From positions 56,991,448 through 57,055,447 of the forward strand of contig NC_086383.1 in assembly GCF_036588685.1 (NCBI RefSeq): a stretch of 64,000 bases of DNA, read 5' to 3'. The notes below the pieces were generated by a model that saw only the letters and a program-made list of their open reading frames with translations, was not told the origin of the DNA and ran no database searches. How positions within the stretch are numbered: position 1 is the first letter of the stretch; each line of letters opens with the position of its first letter. Source of the DNA: Mytilus trossulus. Its lineage: Eukaryota; Mollusca; Bivalvia; Mytilida; Mytilidae. The position numbers and the translations under genes were made by a program. This document shows, in pieces, positions 12,273 to 27,200 of this stretch.

Positions 12273-15200
12273 TGTTTTGTATACACAGCCATCCAGAGCA
12301 CCTGGTGGAATTCGTGTTGCTCAGTATTAAGTGTTCTATGTTTTGTATACACAACCATCCAGAGCACCTGGTGGAATTCGTGTTGCTCAGTATTAAATGT
12401 TCTATGTTTTGTATACACAGCCATCCAGAGCACCTGGTGGAATTCGTGTTGCTCAGTATTAAGTGTTCTATGTTTTGTATACACAGCCATCCAGAGCACC
12501 TGGTGGAATTCGTGTTGCTCAGTATTAAGTGTTCAATGTTTTGTATACACAGCCATCCAGAGCACCTGGTGGAATTCGTGTTGCTCAGTATTAAATGTTC
12601 TATGTTTTGTATACACAGCCATCCAGAGAACCTGGTAGAATTCGTGTTGCTCAGTATTAAATGTTCTATGTTTTGTATACACAGCCATCCAGAGCACCTG
12701 GTGGAATTCGTGTTGCTCAGTATTAAATGTTCTATGTTTTGTATACACAGCCATCCAGAGCACCTGGTGGAATTCGTGTTGCTCAGTATTAAGTGTTCAA
12801 TGTTTTGTATACACAGCCATCCAGAGCACCTGGTGGAATTCGTGCTGCTCAGTATTAAATGTTCTATGTTTTGTATACACAGCCATCCAGAGCACCTGGT
12901 GGAATTCGTGTTGCTCAGTATTAAGTGTTCAATGTTTTGTATACACAGCCATCCAGAGGAACTGGTGGAATTCGTGTTGCTCAGTATTAAATGTTCTATG
13001 TTTTGTATACACAGCCATCCAGAGCACCTGGTGGAATTCGTGTTGCTCAGTATTAAATGTTCAATGTTTTGTATACACAGCCATCCAGAGCACCTGGTAG
13101 AACTCGTGTTGCTCAGTATTAAGTGTTCTATGTTTTGTATACACAGCCATCCAGAGCACCTGGTGGAATTCGTGTTGCTCAGTATTAAATGTTCTATGTT
13201 TTGTATACACAGCCATCCAGAGCACCTGGTGGAATTCGTGTTGCTCAGTATTAAATGTTCTATGTTTTGTATACACAGCCATCTAGAGCACCTGGTGGAA
13301 TTCGTGTTGCTCAGTATTAAATGTTCAATGTTTTGTATACACAGCCATCCAGAGCACCTGGTGGAATTCGTGTTGCTCAGTATTAAATGTTCTATGTTTT
13401 GTATACACAGCCATCCAGAGCACCTGGTGGAATTCGTGTTGCTCAGTATTAAATGTTCAATGTTTTGTATACACAGCCATCCAGAGCACCTGGTGGAATT
13501 CGTGTTGCTCAGTATTAAGTCTTACAATGTTTTGTATACACAGCCATCCAGAGCACCTGGTGGAATTCGTGTTGCTCAGTATTAAATGTTCAATGTTTTA
13601 TATACACAGCCATCCAGAGCACCTGGTGGAATTCGTGTTGCTCAGTATTAAATGTTCTATGTTTTGTATACACAGCCATCCAGAGCACCTGGTGGAATTC
13701 GTGTTGCTCAGTATTAAATGTTCAATGTTTTGTATACACAGCCATCCAGAGCACCTGGTGGAATTCGTGTTGCTCAGTATTAAGTGTTCTATGTTTTGTA
13801 TACACAGCCATCCAGAGCACCTGGTGGAATTCGTGTTGCTCAGTATTAAATGTTCTATGTTTTGTATACACAGCCATCCAGAGCACCTGGTGTAATTCGT
13901 GTTGCTCAGTATTAAATGTTCTATGTTTTGTATACACAGCCATCCAGAGCACCTGGTGGAATTCGTGTTGCTCAGTATTAAATGTTCTATGTTTTGTATA
14001 CCCAGCCATCCAGAGCACCTGGTGGAATTCGTGTTGCTCAGTATTAAGTGTTCTATGTTTTGTATACACAGCCATCCAGAGCACCTGGTGGAATTCGTGT
14101 TGCTCAGTATTAAATGTTCTATGTTTTGTATACACAGCCATCCAGAGCACCTGGTGGAATTCGTGTTGCTCAGTATTAAATGTTCAATGTTTTGTATACA
14201 CAGCCATCCAGAGCACCTGGTGGAATTCGTGTTGCTCAGTATTAAGTGTTCTATGTTTTGTATACACAGCCATCCAGAGCACCTGGTGGAATTCGTGTTG
14301 CTCAGTATTAAATGTTCTATGTTTTGTATACACAGCCATCCAGAGCACCTGGTGGAATTTCGTGTTGCTCAGTATTAAATGTTCTATGTTTTGTATACAC
14401 AGCCATCCAGAGCACCTGGTGGAATTCGTGTTGCTCAGTATTAAATGTTCTATGTTTTGTATACACAGCCACCCAGAGCACCTGGTGGAATTCGTGTTGC
14501 TCAGTATTAAATGTTCTATGTTTTGTATACACAGCCACCCAGAGCACCTGGTGGAATTCGTGTTGCTCAGTATTAAGTCTTACAATGTTTTGTATACACA
14601 GCCATCCAGAGCACCTGGTGGAATTCGTGTTGCTCAGTATTAAATGTTCTATGTTTTGTATACACAGCCATCCAGAGCACCTGGTGGAATTCGTGTTGCT
14701 CAGTATTAAATGTTCAATGTTTTGTATACACAGCCATCCAGAGCACCTGGTGGAATTCGTGTTGCTCAGTATTAAGTGTTCTATGTTTTGTATACACAGC
14801 CATCCAGAGCACCTGGTGGAATTCGTGTTGCTCAGTATTAAGTCTTACAATGTTTTGTATACACAGCCATCCAGAGCACCTGGTGGAATTCGTGTTGCTC
14901 AGTATTAAATGTTCTATGTTTTGTATACACAGCCACCCAAAGCACCTGGTGGAATTCGTGTTGCTCAGTATTAAATGTTCAATGTTTTGTATACACAGCC
15001 ATCCAGAGCACCTGGTTGAATTCGTGTTGCTCAGTATTAAATGTTCTATGTTTTGTATACACAGCCATCCAGAGCACCTGGTGGAATTCGTGTTGCTCAG
15101 TATTAAATGTTCTATGTTTTGTATACACAGCCATCCAGAGCACCTGGTGGAATTCGTGTTGCTCAGTATTAAATGTTCTATGTTTTGTATACACAGCCAT

Positions 15201-18200
15201 CCAGAGCACCTGGTGGAATTCGTGTTGCTCAGTATTAAATGTTCTATGTTTTGTATACACAGCCATCCAGAGCACCTGGTGGAATTCGTGTTGCTCAGTA
15301 TTAAATGTTCTATGTTTTATATACACAGCCATCCAGAGCACCTGGTGGAATTCGTGTTGCTCAGTATTAAATGTTCTATGTTTTGTATACACAGCCATCC
15401 AGAGCACCTGGTGGAATTCGTGTTGCTCAGTATTAAATGTTCTATGTTTTGTATACACAGCCATCCAGAGCACCTGGTGGAATTCGTGTTGCTCAGTATT
15501 AAATGTTCTATGTTTTGTATACACAGCCATCCAGAGCACCTGGTGGAATTCGTGTTGCTCAGTATTAAATGTTCTATGTTTTGTATACACAGCCACCCAG
15601 GGCACCTGGTGGAATTCGTGTTGCTCAGTATTAAATGTTCTATGTTTTGTATACACAGCCACCCAGAGCACCTGGTGGAATTCGTGTTGCTCAGTATTAA
15701 ATGTTCAATGTTTTGTATACACAGCCATCCAGAGCACCTGGTGGAATTCGTGTTGCTCAGTATTAAATGTTCTATGTTTTGTATACACAGCCATCCAGAG
15801 CACCTGGTGGAATTCGTGTTGCTCAGTATTAAATGTTCTATGTTTTGTATACACAGCTATCCAGAGCACCTGGTGGAATGTTTTGTATACACAGCCATCC
15901 AGAGCACCTGGTGGAATTCGTGTTGCTCAGTATTAAATGTTCTATGTTTTGTATACACAGCCATCCAGAGCACCTGGTGGAATTCGTGTTGCTCAGTATT
16001 AAGTGTTCTATGTTTTGTATACACAGCCATCCAGAGCACCTGGTGGAATTCGTGTTGCTCAGTATTAAATGTTCTATGTTTTGTATACACAGCCATCCAG
16101 AGCACCTGGTGGAATTCGTGTTGCTCAGTATTAAATGTTCTATGTTTTGTATACACAGCCATCCAGAGCACCTGGTGGAATTCGTGTTGCTCAGTATTAA
16201 ATGGTCTATGTTTTGTATACACAGCCATCCAGAGCACCTGGTGGAATTCGTGTTGCTCAGTATTAAATGTTCTATGTTTTGTATACACAGCCATCCAGAG
16301 CACCTGGTGGAATTCGTGTTGCTCAGTATTAAATGTTCAATGTTTTGTATACACAGCCATCCAGAGCACCTGGTGGAATTCGTGTTGCTCAGTATTAAGT
16401 GTTCTATGTTTTGTATACACAGCCATCCAGAGCACCTGGTGGAATTCGTGTTGCTCAGTATTAAGTCTTACAATGTTTTGTATACACAGCCATCCAGAGC
16501 ACCTGGTGGAATTCGTGTTGCTCAGTATTAAATGTTCTATGTTTTGTATACACAGCCACCCAGAGCACCTGGTGGAATTCGTGTTGCTCAGTATTAAATG
16601 TTCAATGTTTTGTATACACAGCCATCCAGAGCACCTGGTTGAATTCGTGTTGCTCAGTATTAAATGTTCTATGTTTTGTATACACAGCCATCCAGAGCAC
16701 CTGGTGGAATTCGTGTTGCTCAGTATTAAATGTTCTATGTTTTGTATACACAGCCATCCAAAGCACCTGGTGGAATTCGTGTTGCTCAGTATTAAATGTT
16801 CTATGTTTTGTATACACAGCCATCCAGAGCACCTGGTGGAATTCGTGTTGCTCAGTATTAAATGTTCTATGTTTTGTATACACAGCCATCCAGAGCACCT
16901 GGTGGAATTCGTGTTGCTCAGTATTAAATGTTCTATGTTTTGTTTACACAGCCATCCAGAGCACCTGGTGGAATTCGTGTTGCTCAGTATTAAATGTTCT
17001 ATGTTTTGTATACACAGCCACCCAGGGCACCTGGTGGAATTCGTGTTGCTCAGTATTAAATGTTCTATGTTTTGTATACACAGCCACCCAGAGCACCTGG
17101 TGGAATTCGTGTTGCTCAGTATTAAATGTTCAATGTTTTGTATACACAGCCATCCAGAGCACCTGGTGGAATTCGTGTTGCTCAGTATTAAATGTTCTAT
17201 GTTTTGTATACACAGCCATCCAGAGCACCTGGTGGAATTCGTGTTGCTCAGTATTAAATGTTCTATGTTTTGTATACACAGCTATCCAGAGCACCTGGTG
17301 GAATGTTTTGTATACACAGCCATCCAGAGCACCTGGTGGAATTCGTGTTGCTCAGTATTAAATGTTCTATGTTTTGTATACACAGCCATCCAGAGCACCT
17401 GGTGGAATTCGTGTTGCTCAGTATTAAGTGTTCTATGTTTTGTATACACAGCCATCCAGAGCACCTGGTGGAATTCGTGTTGCTCAGTATTAAATGTTCT
17501 ATGTTTTGTATACACAGCCATCCAGAGCACCTGGTGGAATTCGTGTTGCTCAGTATTAAATGTTCTATGTTTTGTATACACAGCCATCCAGAGCACCTGG
17601 TGGAATTCGTGTTGCTCAGTATTAAATGGTCTATGTTTTGTATACACAGCCATCCAGAGCACCTGGTGGAATTCGTGTTGCTCAGTATTAAATGTTCTAT
17701 GTTTTGTATACACAGCCATCCAGAGCACCTGGTGGAATTCGTGTTGCTCAGTATTAAATGTTCAATGTTTTGTATACACAGCCATCCAGAGCACCTGGTG
17801 GAATTCGTGTTGCTCAGTATTAAGTGTTCTATGTTTTGTATACACAGCCATCCAGAGCACCTGGTGGAATTCGTGTTGCTCAGTATTAAGTCTTACAATG
17901 TTTTGTATACACAGCCATCCAGAGCACCTGGTGGAATTCGTGTTGCTCAGTATTAAATGTTCTATGTTTTGTATACACAGCCACCCAGAGCACCTGGTGG
18001 AATTCGTGTTGCTCAGTATTAAATGTTCAATGTTTTGTATACACAGCCATCCAGAGCACCTGGTTGAATTCGTGTTGCTCAGTATTAAATGTTCTATGTT
18101 TTGTATACACAGCCATCCAGAGCACCTGGTTGAATTCGTGTTGCTCAGTATTAAATGTTCTATGTTTTGTATACACAGCCATCCAAAGCACCTGGTGGAA

Positions 18201-21200
18201 TTCGTGTTGCTCAGTATTAAATGTTCTATGTTTTGTATACACAGCCATCCAGAGCACCTGGTGGAATTCGTGTTGCTCAGTATTAAATGTTCTATGTTTT
18301 GTATACACAGCCATCCAGAGCACCTGGTGGAATTCGTGTTGCTCAGTATTAAATGTTCTATGTTTTGTTTACACAGCCATCCAGAGCACCTGGTGGAATT
18401 CGTGTTGCTCAGTATTAAATGTTCTATGTTTTGTATACACAGCCATCCAGAGCACCTGGTGGAATTCGTGTTGCTCAGTATTAAATGTTCTATGTTTTGT
18501 ATACACAGCCATCCAGAGCACCTGGTGGAATTCGTGTTGCTCAGTATTAAATGTTCTATGTTTTGTATACACAGCCATCCAGAGCACCTGGTGGAATTCG
18601 TGTTGCTCAGTATTAAATGTTCTATGTTTTGTATACACAGCCACCCAGGGCACCTGGTGGAATTCGTGTTGCTCAGTATTAAATGTTCTATGTTTTGTAT
18701 ACACAGCCACCCAGAGCACCTGGTGGAATTCGTGTTGCTCAGTATTAAATGTTCAATGTTTTGTATACACAGCCATCCAGAGCACCTGGTGGAATTCGTG
18801 TTGCTCAGTATTAAATGTTCTATGTTTTGTATACACAGCCATCCAGAGCACCTGGTGGAATTCGTGTTGCTCAGTATTAAATGTTCTATGTTTTGTATAC
18901 ACAGCTATCCAGAGCACCTGGTGGAATGTTTTGTATACACAGCCATCCAGAGCACCTGGTGGAATTCGTGTTGCTCAGTATTAAATGTTCTATGTTTTGT
19001 ATACACAGCCATCCAGAGCACCTGGTGGAATTCGTGTTGCTCAGTATTAAGTGTTCTATGTTTTGTATACACAGCCATCCAGAGCACCTGGTGGAATTCG
19101 TGTTGCTCAGTATTAAATGTTCTATGTTTTGTATACACAGCCATCCAGAGCACCTGGTGGAATTCGTGTTGCTCAGTATTAAATGTTCAATGTTTTGTAT
19201 ACACAGCCATCCAGAGCACCTGGTGGAATTCGTGTTGCTCAGTATTAAGTGTTCTATGTTTTGTATACACAGCCATCCAGAGCACCTGGTGGAATTCGTG
19301 TTGCTCAGTATTAAATGTTCTCTGTTTTGTATACACAGCCATCCAGAGCACCTGGTGGAATTTCGTGTTGCTGAGTATTAAATGTTCTATGTTTTGTATA
19401 CACAGCCATCCAGAGCACCTGGTGGAATTCGTGTTGCTCAGTATTAAATGTTCTATGTTTTGTATACACAGCCATCCAGAGCACCTGGTTGAATTCGTGT
19501 TGCTCAGTATTAAATGTTCTATGTTTTGTATACACAGCCATCCAGAGCACCTGGTTGAATTCGTGTTGCTCAGTATTAAATGTTCTATGTTTTGTATACA
19601 CAGCCATCCAAAGCACCTGGTGGAATTCGTGTTGCTCAGTATTAAATGTTCTATGTTTTGTATACACAGCCATCCAGAGCACCTGGTGGAATTCGTGTTG
19701 CTCAGTATTAAATGTTCTATGTTTTGTATACACAGCCATCCAGAGCACCTGGTGGAATTCGTGTTGCTCAGTATTAAATGTTCTATGTTTTGTTTACACA
19801 GCCATCCAGAGCACCTGGTGGAATTCGTGTTGCTCAGTATTAAATGTTCTATGTTTTGTATACACAGCCATCCAGAGCACCTGGTGGAATTCGTGTTGCT
19901 CAGTATTAAATGTTCTATGTTTTGTATACACAGCCATCCAGAGCACCTGGTGGAATTCGTGTTGCTCAGTATTAAATGTTCTATGTTTTGTATACACAGC
20001 CATCCAGAGCACCTGGTGGAATTCGTGTTGCTCAGTATTAAATGTTCTATGTTTTGTATACACAGCCACCCAGGGCACCTGGTGGAATTCGTGTTGCTCA
20101 GTATTAAATGTTCTATGTTTTGTATACACAGCCACCCAGAGCACCTGGTGGAATTCGTGTTGCTCAGTATTAAATGTTCAATGTTTTGTATACACAGCCA
20201 TCCAGAGCACCTGGTGGAATTCGTGTTGCTCAGTATTAAATGTTCTATGTTTTGTATACACAGCCATCCAGAGCACCTGGTGGAATTCGTGTTGCTCAGT
20301 ATTAAATGTTCTATGTTTTGTATACACAGCTATCCAGAGCACCTGGTGGAATGTTTTGTATACACAGCCATCCAGAGCACCTGGTGGAATTCGTGTTGCT
20401 CAGTATTAAATGTTCTATGTTTTGTATACACAGCCATCCAGAGCACCTGGTGGAATTCGTGTTGCTCAGTATTAAGTGTTCTATGTTTTGTATACACAGC
20501 CATCCAGAGCACCTGGTGGAATTCGTGTTGCTCAGTATTAAATGTTCTATGTTTTGTATACACAGCCATCCAGAGCACCTGGTGGAATTCGTGTTGCTCA
20601 GTATTAAATGTTCAATGTTTTGTATACACAGCCATCCAGAGCACCTGGTGGAATTCGTGTTGCTCAGTATTAAGTGTTCTATGTTTTGTATACACAGCCA
20701 TCCAGAGCACCTGGTGGAATTCGTGTTGCTCAGTATTAAATGTTCTCTGTTTTGTATACACAGCCATCCAGAGCACCTGGTGGAATTTCGTGTTGCTGAG
20801 TATTAAATGTTCTATGTTTTGTATACACAGCCATCCAGAGCACCTGGTGGAATTCGTGTTGCTCAGTATTAAATGTTCTATGTTTTGTATACACAGCCAT
20901 CCAGAGCACCTGGTGGAATTCGTATTGCTCAGTATTAAATGTTCTATGTTTTGTATACACAGCCATCCAGAGCACCTGGTGGAATTCGTGTTGCTCAGTA
21001 TTAAGTGTTCTATGTTTTGTATACACAGCCATCCAGAGCACCTGGTGGAATTCGTGTTGCTCAGTATTAAATGTTCTATGTTTTGTATACACAGGCATCC
21101 AGAGCACCTGGTGGAATTCGTGTTGCTCAGTATTAAATGTTCAATGTTTTGTATACACAGCCATCCAGAGCACCTGGTGGAATTCGTGTTGCTCAGTATT

Positions 21201-24200
21201 AAGTGTTCTATGTTTTGTATACACAGCCATCCAGAGCACCTGGTGGAATTTCGTGTTGCTCAGTATTAAATGTTCTATGTTTTGTATACACAGCCACCCA
21301 GAGCACCTGGTGGAATTCGTGTTGCTCAGTATTAAATGTTCTATGTTTTGTATACACAGCCACCCAGAGCACCTGGTGGAATTCGTGTTGCTCAGTATTA
21401 AGTCTTACAATGTTTTGTATACACAGCCATCCAGAGCACCTGGTGGAATTCGTGTTGCTCAGTATTAAATGTTCTATGTTTTGTATACACAGCCATCCAG
21501 AGCACCTGGTGGAATTCGTGTTGCTCAGTATTAAATGTTCTATGTTTTGTATACACAGCCATCCAGAGCACCTGGTGGAATTCGTGTTGCTCAGTATTAA
21601 ATGTTCTATGTTTTGTATACACAGCCATCCAGAGCACCTGGTGGAATTCGTGTTGCTCAGTATTAAATGTTCTATGTTTTGTATACACAGCCATCCAGAG
21701 CACCTGGTGGAATTCGTGTTGCTCAGTATTAAATGTTCTATGTTTTGTATACACAGCCATCCAGAGCACCTGGTGGATATCGTGTTGCTCAGTATTAAAT
21801 GTTCTATGTTTTGTATACACAGCTATCCAGAGCACCTGGTGGAATGTTTTGTATACACAGCCATCCAGAGCACCTGGTGGAATTCGTGTTGCTCAGTATT
21901 AAATGTTCTATGTTTTGTATACACAGCCATCCAGAGCACCTGGTGGAATTCGTGTTGCTCAGTATTAAGTGTTCTATGTTTTGTATACACAGCCATCCAG
22001 AGCACCTGGTGGAATTCGTGTTGCTCAGTATTAAATGTTCTATGTTTTGTATACACAGCCATCTAGAGCACCTGGTGGAATTCGTGTTGCTCAGTATTAA
22101 ATGTTCAATGTTTTGTATACACAGCCATCCAGAGCACCTGGTGGAATTCGTGTTGCTCAGTATTAAGTGTTCTATGTTTTGTATACACAGCCATCCAGAG
22201 CACCTGGTGGAATTCGTGTTGCTCAGTATTAAATGTTCTCTGTTTTGTATACACAGCCATCCAGAGCACCTGGTGGAATTTCGTGTTGCTGAGTATTAAA
22301 TGTTCTATGTTTTGTATACACAGCCATCCAGAGCACCTGGTGGAATTCGTGTTGCTCAGTATTAAATGTTCTATGTTTTGTATACACAGCCATCCAGAGC
22401 ACCTGGTGGAATTCGTATTGCTCAGTATTAAATGTTCTATGTTTTGTATACACAGCCATCCAGAGCACCTGGTGGAATTCGTGTTGCTCAGTATTAAGTG
22501 TTCTATGTTTTGTATACACAGCCATCCAGAGCACCTGGTGGAATTCGTGTTGCTCAGTATTAAATGTTCTATGTTTTGTATACACAGGCATCCAGAGCAC
22601 CTGGTGGAATTCGTGTTGCTCAGTATTAAATGTTCAATGTTTTGTATACACAGCCATCCAGAGCACCTGGTGGAATTCGTGTTGCTCAGTATTAAGTGTT
22701 CTATGTTTTGTATACACAGCCATCCAGAGCACCTGGTGGAATTTCGTGTTGCTCAGTATTAAATGTTCTATGTTTTGTATACACAGCCACCCAGAGCACC
22801 TGGTGGAATTCGTGTTGCTCAGTATTAAATGTTCTATGTTTTGTATACACAGCCACCCAGAGCACCTGGTGGAATTCGTGTTGCTCAGTATTAAGTCTTA
22901 CAATGTTTTGTATACACAGCCATCCAGAGCACCTGGTGGAATTCGTGTTGCTCAGTATTAAATGTTCTATGTTTTGTATACACAGCCATCCAGAGCACCT
23001 GGTGGAATTCGTGTTGCTCAGTATTAAATGTTCTATGTTTTGTATACACAGCCATCCAGAGCACCTGGTGGAATTCGTGTTGCTCAGTATTAAATGTTCT
23101 ATGTTTTGTATACACAGCCATCCAGAGCACCTGGTGGAATTCGTGTTGCTCAGTATTAAATGTTCTATGTTTTGTATACACAGCCATCCAGAGCACCTGG
23201 TGGAATTCGTGTTGCTCAGTATTAAATGTTCTATGTTTTGTATACACAGCCATCCAGAGCACCTGGTGGAATTCGTGTTGCTCAGTATTAAATGTTCTAT
23301 GTTTTGTATACACAGCCATCCAGAGCACCTGGTGGAATTCGTGTTGCTCAGTATTAAGTGTTCTATGTTTTGTATACACAGCCATCCAGAGCACCTGGTG
23401 GAATTCGTGTTGCTCAGTATTAAGTCTTACAATGTTTTGTATACACAGCCATCCAGAGCACCTGGTGGAATTCGTGTTGCTCAGTATTAAATGTTCTATG
23501 TTTTGTATACACAGCCATCCAGAGCACCTGGTGGAATTTCGTGTTGCTCAGTATTAAATGTTCTATGTTTTGTATACACAGCCACCCAGAGCACCTGGTG
23601 GAATTCGTGTTGCTCAGTATTAAATGTTCTATGTTTTGTATACACAGCCACCCAGAGCACCTGGTGGAATTCGTGTTGCTCAGTATTAAATGTTCAATGT
23701 TTTGTATACACAGCCATCCAGAGCACCTGGTGGAATTCGTGTTGCTCAGTATTAAATGTTTTATGTTTTGTATACACAGCCATCCAGAGCACCTGGTGGA
23801 ATTCGTGTTGCTCAGTATTAAATGTTCTATGTTTTGTATACACAGCTATCCAGAGCACCTGGTGGAATGTTTTGTATACACAGCCATCCAGAGCACCTGG
23901 TGGAATTCGTGTTGCTCAGTATTAAATGTTCTATGTTTTGTATACACAGCCATCCAGAGCACCTGGTGGAATTCGTGTTGCTCAGTATTAAGTGTTCTAT
24001 GTTTTGTATACACAGCCATCCAGAGCACCTGGTGGAATTCGTGTTGCTCAGTATTAAATGTTCTATGTTTTGTATACACAGCCATCCAGAGCACCTGGTG
24101 GAATTCGTGTTGCTCAGTATTAAATGTTCTATGTTTTGTATACACAGCCATCCAGAGCACCTGGTGGAATTCGTGTTGCTCAGTATTAAATGGTCTATGT

Positions 24201-27200
24201 TTTGTATACACAGCTATCCAGAGCACCTGGTGGAATTCGTGTTGCTCAGTATTAAATGTTCTATGTTTTGTATACACAGCCATCCAGAGCACCTGGTGGA
24301 ATTCGTGTTGCTCAGTATTAAATGTTCTGTGTTTTGTATACACAGCCATCCAGAGCACCTGGTGGAATTCGTGTTGCTCAGTATTAAGTGTTCTATGTTT
24401 TGTATACACAGCCATCCAGAGCACCTGGTGGAATTCGTGTTGCTCAGTATTAAATGTTCTATGTTTTGTATACACAGCCATCCAGAGCACCTGGTGGAAT
24501 TCGTGTTGCTCAGTATTAAATGTTCAATGTTTTGTATACACAGCCATCCAGAGCACCTGGTGGAATTCGTGTTGCTCAGTATTAAGTGTTCTATGTTTTG
24601 TATACACAGCCATCCAGAGCACCTGGTGGAATTCGTGTTGCTCAGTATTAAATGTTCTCTGTTTTGTATACACAGCCATCCAGAGCACCTGGTGGAATTT
24701 CGTGTTGCTGAGTATTAAATGTTCTATGTTTTGTATACACAGCCATCCAGAGCACCTGGTGGAATTCGTGTTGCTCAGTATTAAATGTTCTATGTTTTGT
24801 ATACACAGCCATCCAGAGCACCTGGTGGAATTCGTATTGCTCAGTATTAAATGTTCTATGTTTTGTATACACAGCCATCCAGAGCACCTGGTGGAATTCG
24901 TGTTGCTCAGTATTAAGTGTTCTATGTTTTGTATACACAGCCATCCAGAGCACCTGGTGGAATTCGTGTTGCTCAGTATTAAATGTTCTATGTTTTGTAT
25001 ACACAGGCATCCAGAGCACCTGGTGGAATTCGTGTTGCTCAGTATTAAATGTTCAATGTTTTGTATACACAGCCATCCAGAGCACCTGGTGGAATTCGTG
25101 TTGCTCAGTATTAAGTGTTCTATGTTTTGTATACACAGCCATCCAGAGCACCTGGTGGAATTTCGTGTTGCTCAGTATTAAATGTTCTATGTTTTGTATA
25201 CACAGCCACCCAGAGCACCTGGTGGAATTCGTGTTGCTCAGTATTAAATGTTCTATGTTTTGTATACACAGCCACCCAGAGCACCTGGTGGAATTCGTGT
25301 TGCTCAGTATTAAGTCTTACAATGTTTTGTATACACAGCCATCCAGAGCACCTGGTGGAATTCGTGTTGCTCAGTATTAAATGTTCTATGTTTTGTATAC
25401 ACAGCCATCCAGAGCACCTGGTGGAATTCGTGTTGCTCAGTATTAAATGTTCTATGTTTTGTATACACAGCCATCCAGAGCACCTGGTGGAATTCGTGTT
25501 GCTCAGTATTAAATGTTCTATGTTTTGTATACACAGCCATCCAGAGCACCTGGTGGAATTCGTGTTGCTCAGTATTAAGTGTTCTATGTTTTGTATACAC
25601 AGCCATCCAGAGCACCTGGTGGAATTCGTGTTGCTCAGTATTAAGTCTTACAATGTTTTGTATACACAGCCATCCAGAGCACCTGGTGGAATTCGTGTTG
25701 CTCAGTATTAAATGTTCTATGTTTTGTATACACAGCCACCCAGAGCACCTGGTGGAATTCGTGTTGCTCAGTATTAAATGTTCAATGTTTTGTATACACA
25801 GCCATCCAGAGCACCTGGTGGAATTCGTGTTGCTCAGTATTAAATGTTCTATGTTTTGTATACACAGCCATCCAGAGCACCTGGTGGAATTCGTGTTGCT
25901 CAGTATTAAATGTTCTATGTTTTGTATACACAGCCATCCAGAGCACCTGGTGGAATTCGTGTTGCTCAGTATTAAATGTTCTATGTTTTGTATACACAGC
26001 CATCCAGAGCACCTGGTGGAATTCGTGTTGCTCAGAATTAAATGTTCTATGTTTTGTATACACAGCCACCGAGAGCACCTGGTGGAATTCGTGTTGCTCA
26101 GTATTAAATGTTCAATGTTTTGTATACACAGCCATCCAGGGCACCTGGTGGAATTCGTGTTGCTCAGTATTAAATGTTCTATGTTTTGTATACACAGCCA
26201 CCCAGAGCACCTGGTGGATTCGTGTTGCTCAGTATTAAATGTTCAATGTTTTGTATACACAGCCTTCCAGAGCACCTGGTGGAATTCGTGTTGCTCAGTA
26301 TTAAATGTTCTATGTTTTGTATACACAGCCATCCAGAGCACCTGGTGGAATTCGTGTTGCTCAGTATTAAATGTTCTATGTTTTGTATACACAGCCATCC
26401 AGAGCACCTGGTGGAATTCGTGTTGCTCAGTATTAAATGTTCTATGTTCTATGTTTTGTATACACAGCCATCCAGAGCACCTGGTGGAATTCGTGTTGCT
26501 CAGTATTAAATGTTCTATGTTTTGTATACACAGCCATCCAGAGCACCTGGTGGAATTCTTGTTGCTCAGTATTAAGTGTTCTATGTTTTGTATACACAGC
26601 CATCCAGAGCACCTGGTGGAATTCGTGTTGCTCAGTATTAAATGTTCTATGTTTTGTATACACAGCCATCCAGAGCACCTGGTGGAATTCGTGTTGCTCA
26701 GTATTAAATGTTCTATGTTTTGTATACACAGCCATCCAGAGCACCTGGTGGAATTCGTGTTGCTCAGTATTAAATGTTCTATGTTTTGTATACACAGCCA
26801 TCCAGAGCACCTGGTGGAATTCGTGTTGCTCAGTATTAAATGTTCTATGTTTTGTATACACAGCCATCCAGAGCACCTGGTGGAATTCGTGTTGCTCAGT
26901 ATTAAATGTTCTATGTTTTGTATACACAGCCATCCAGAGCACCTGGTGGAATTCGTGTTGCTAAGTATTAAATGTTCTATTTTTTGTATACACAGCCATC
27001 CAGAGCACCTGGTGGAATTCGTGTTGCTCAGTATTAAATGTTCTATGTTTTGTATACACAGCCATCCAGAGCACCTGGTGGAATTCGTGTTGCTCAGTAT
27101 TAAATGTTCTATGTTTTGTATACACAGCCATCCAGAGCACCTGGTGGAATTCGTGTTGCTCAGTATTAAATTTTCTATGTTTTGTATACACAGCCATCCA

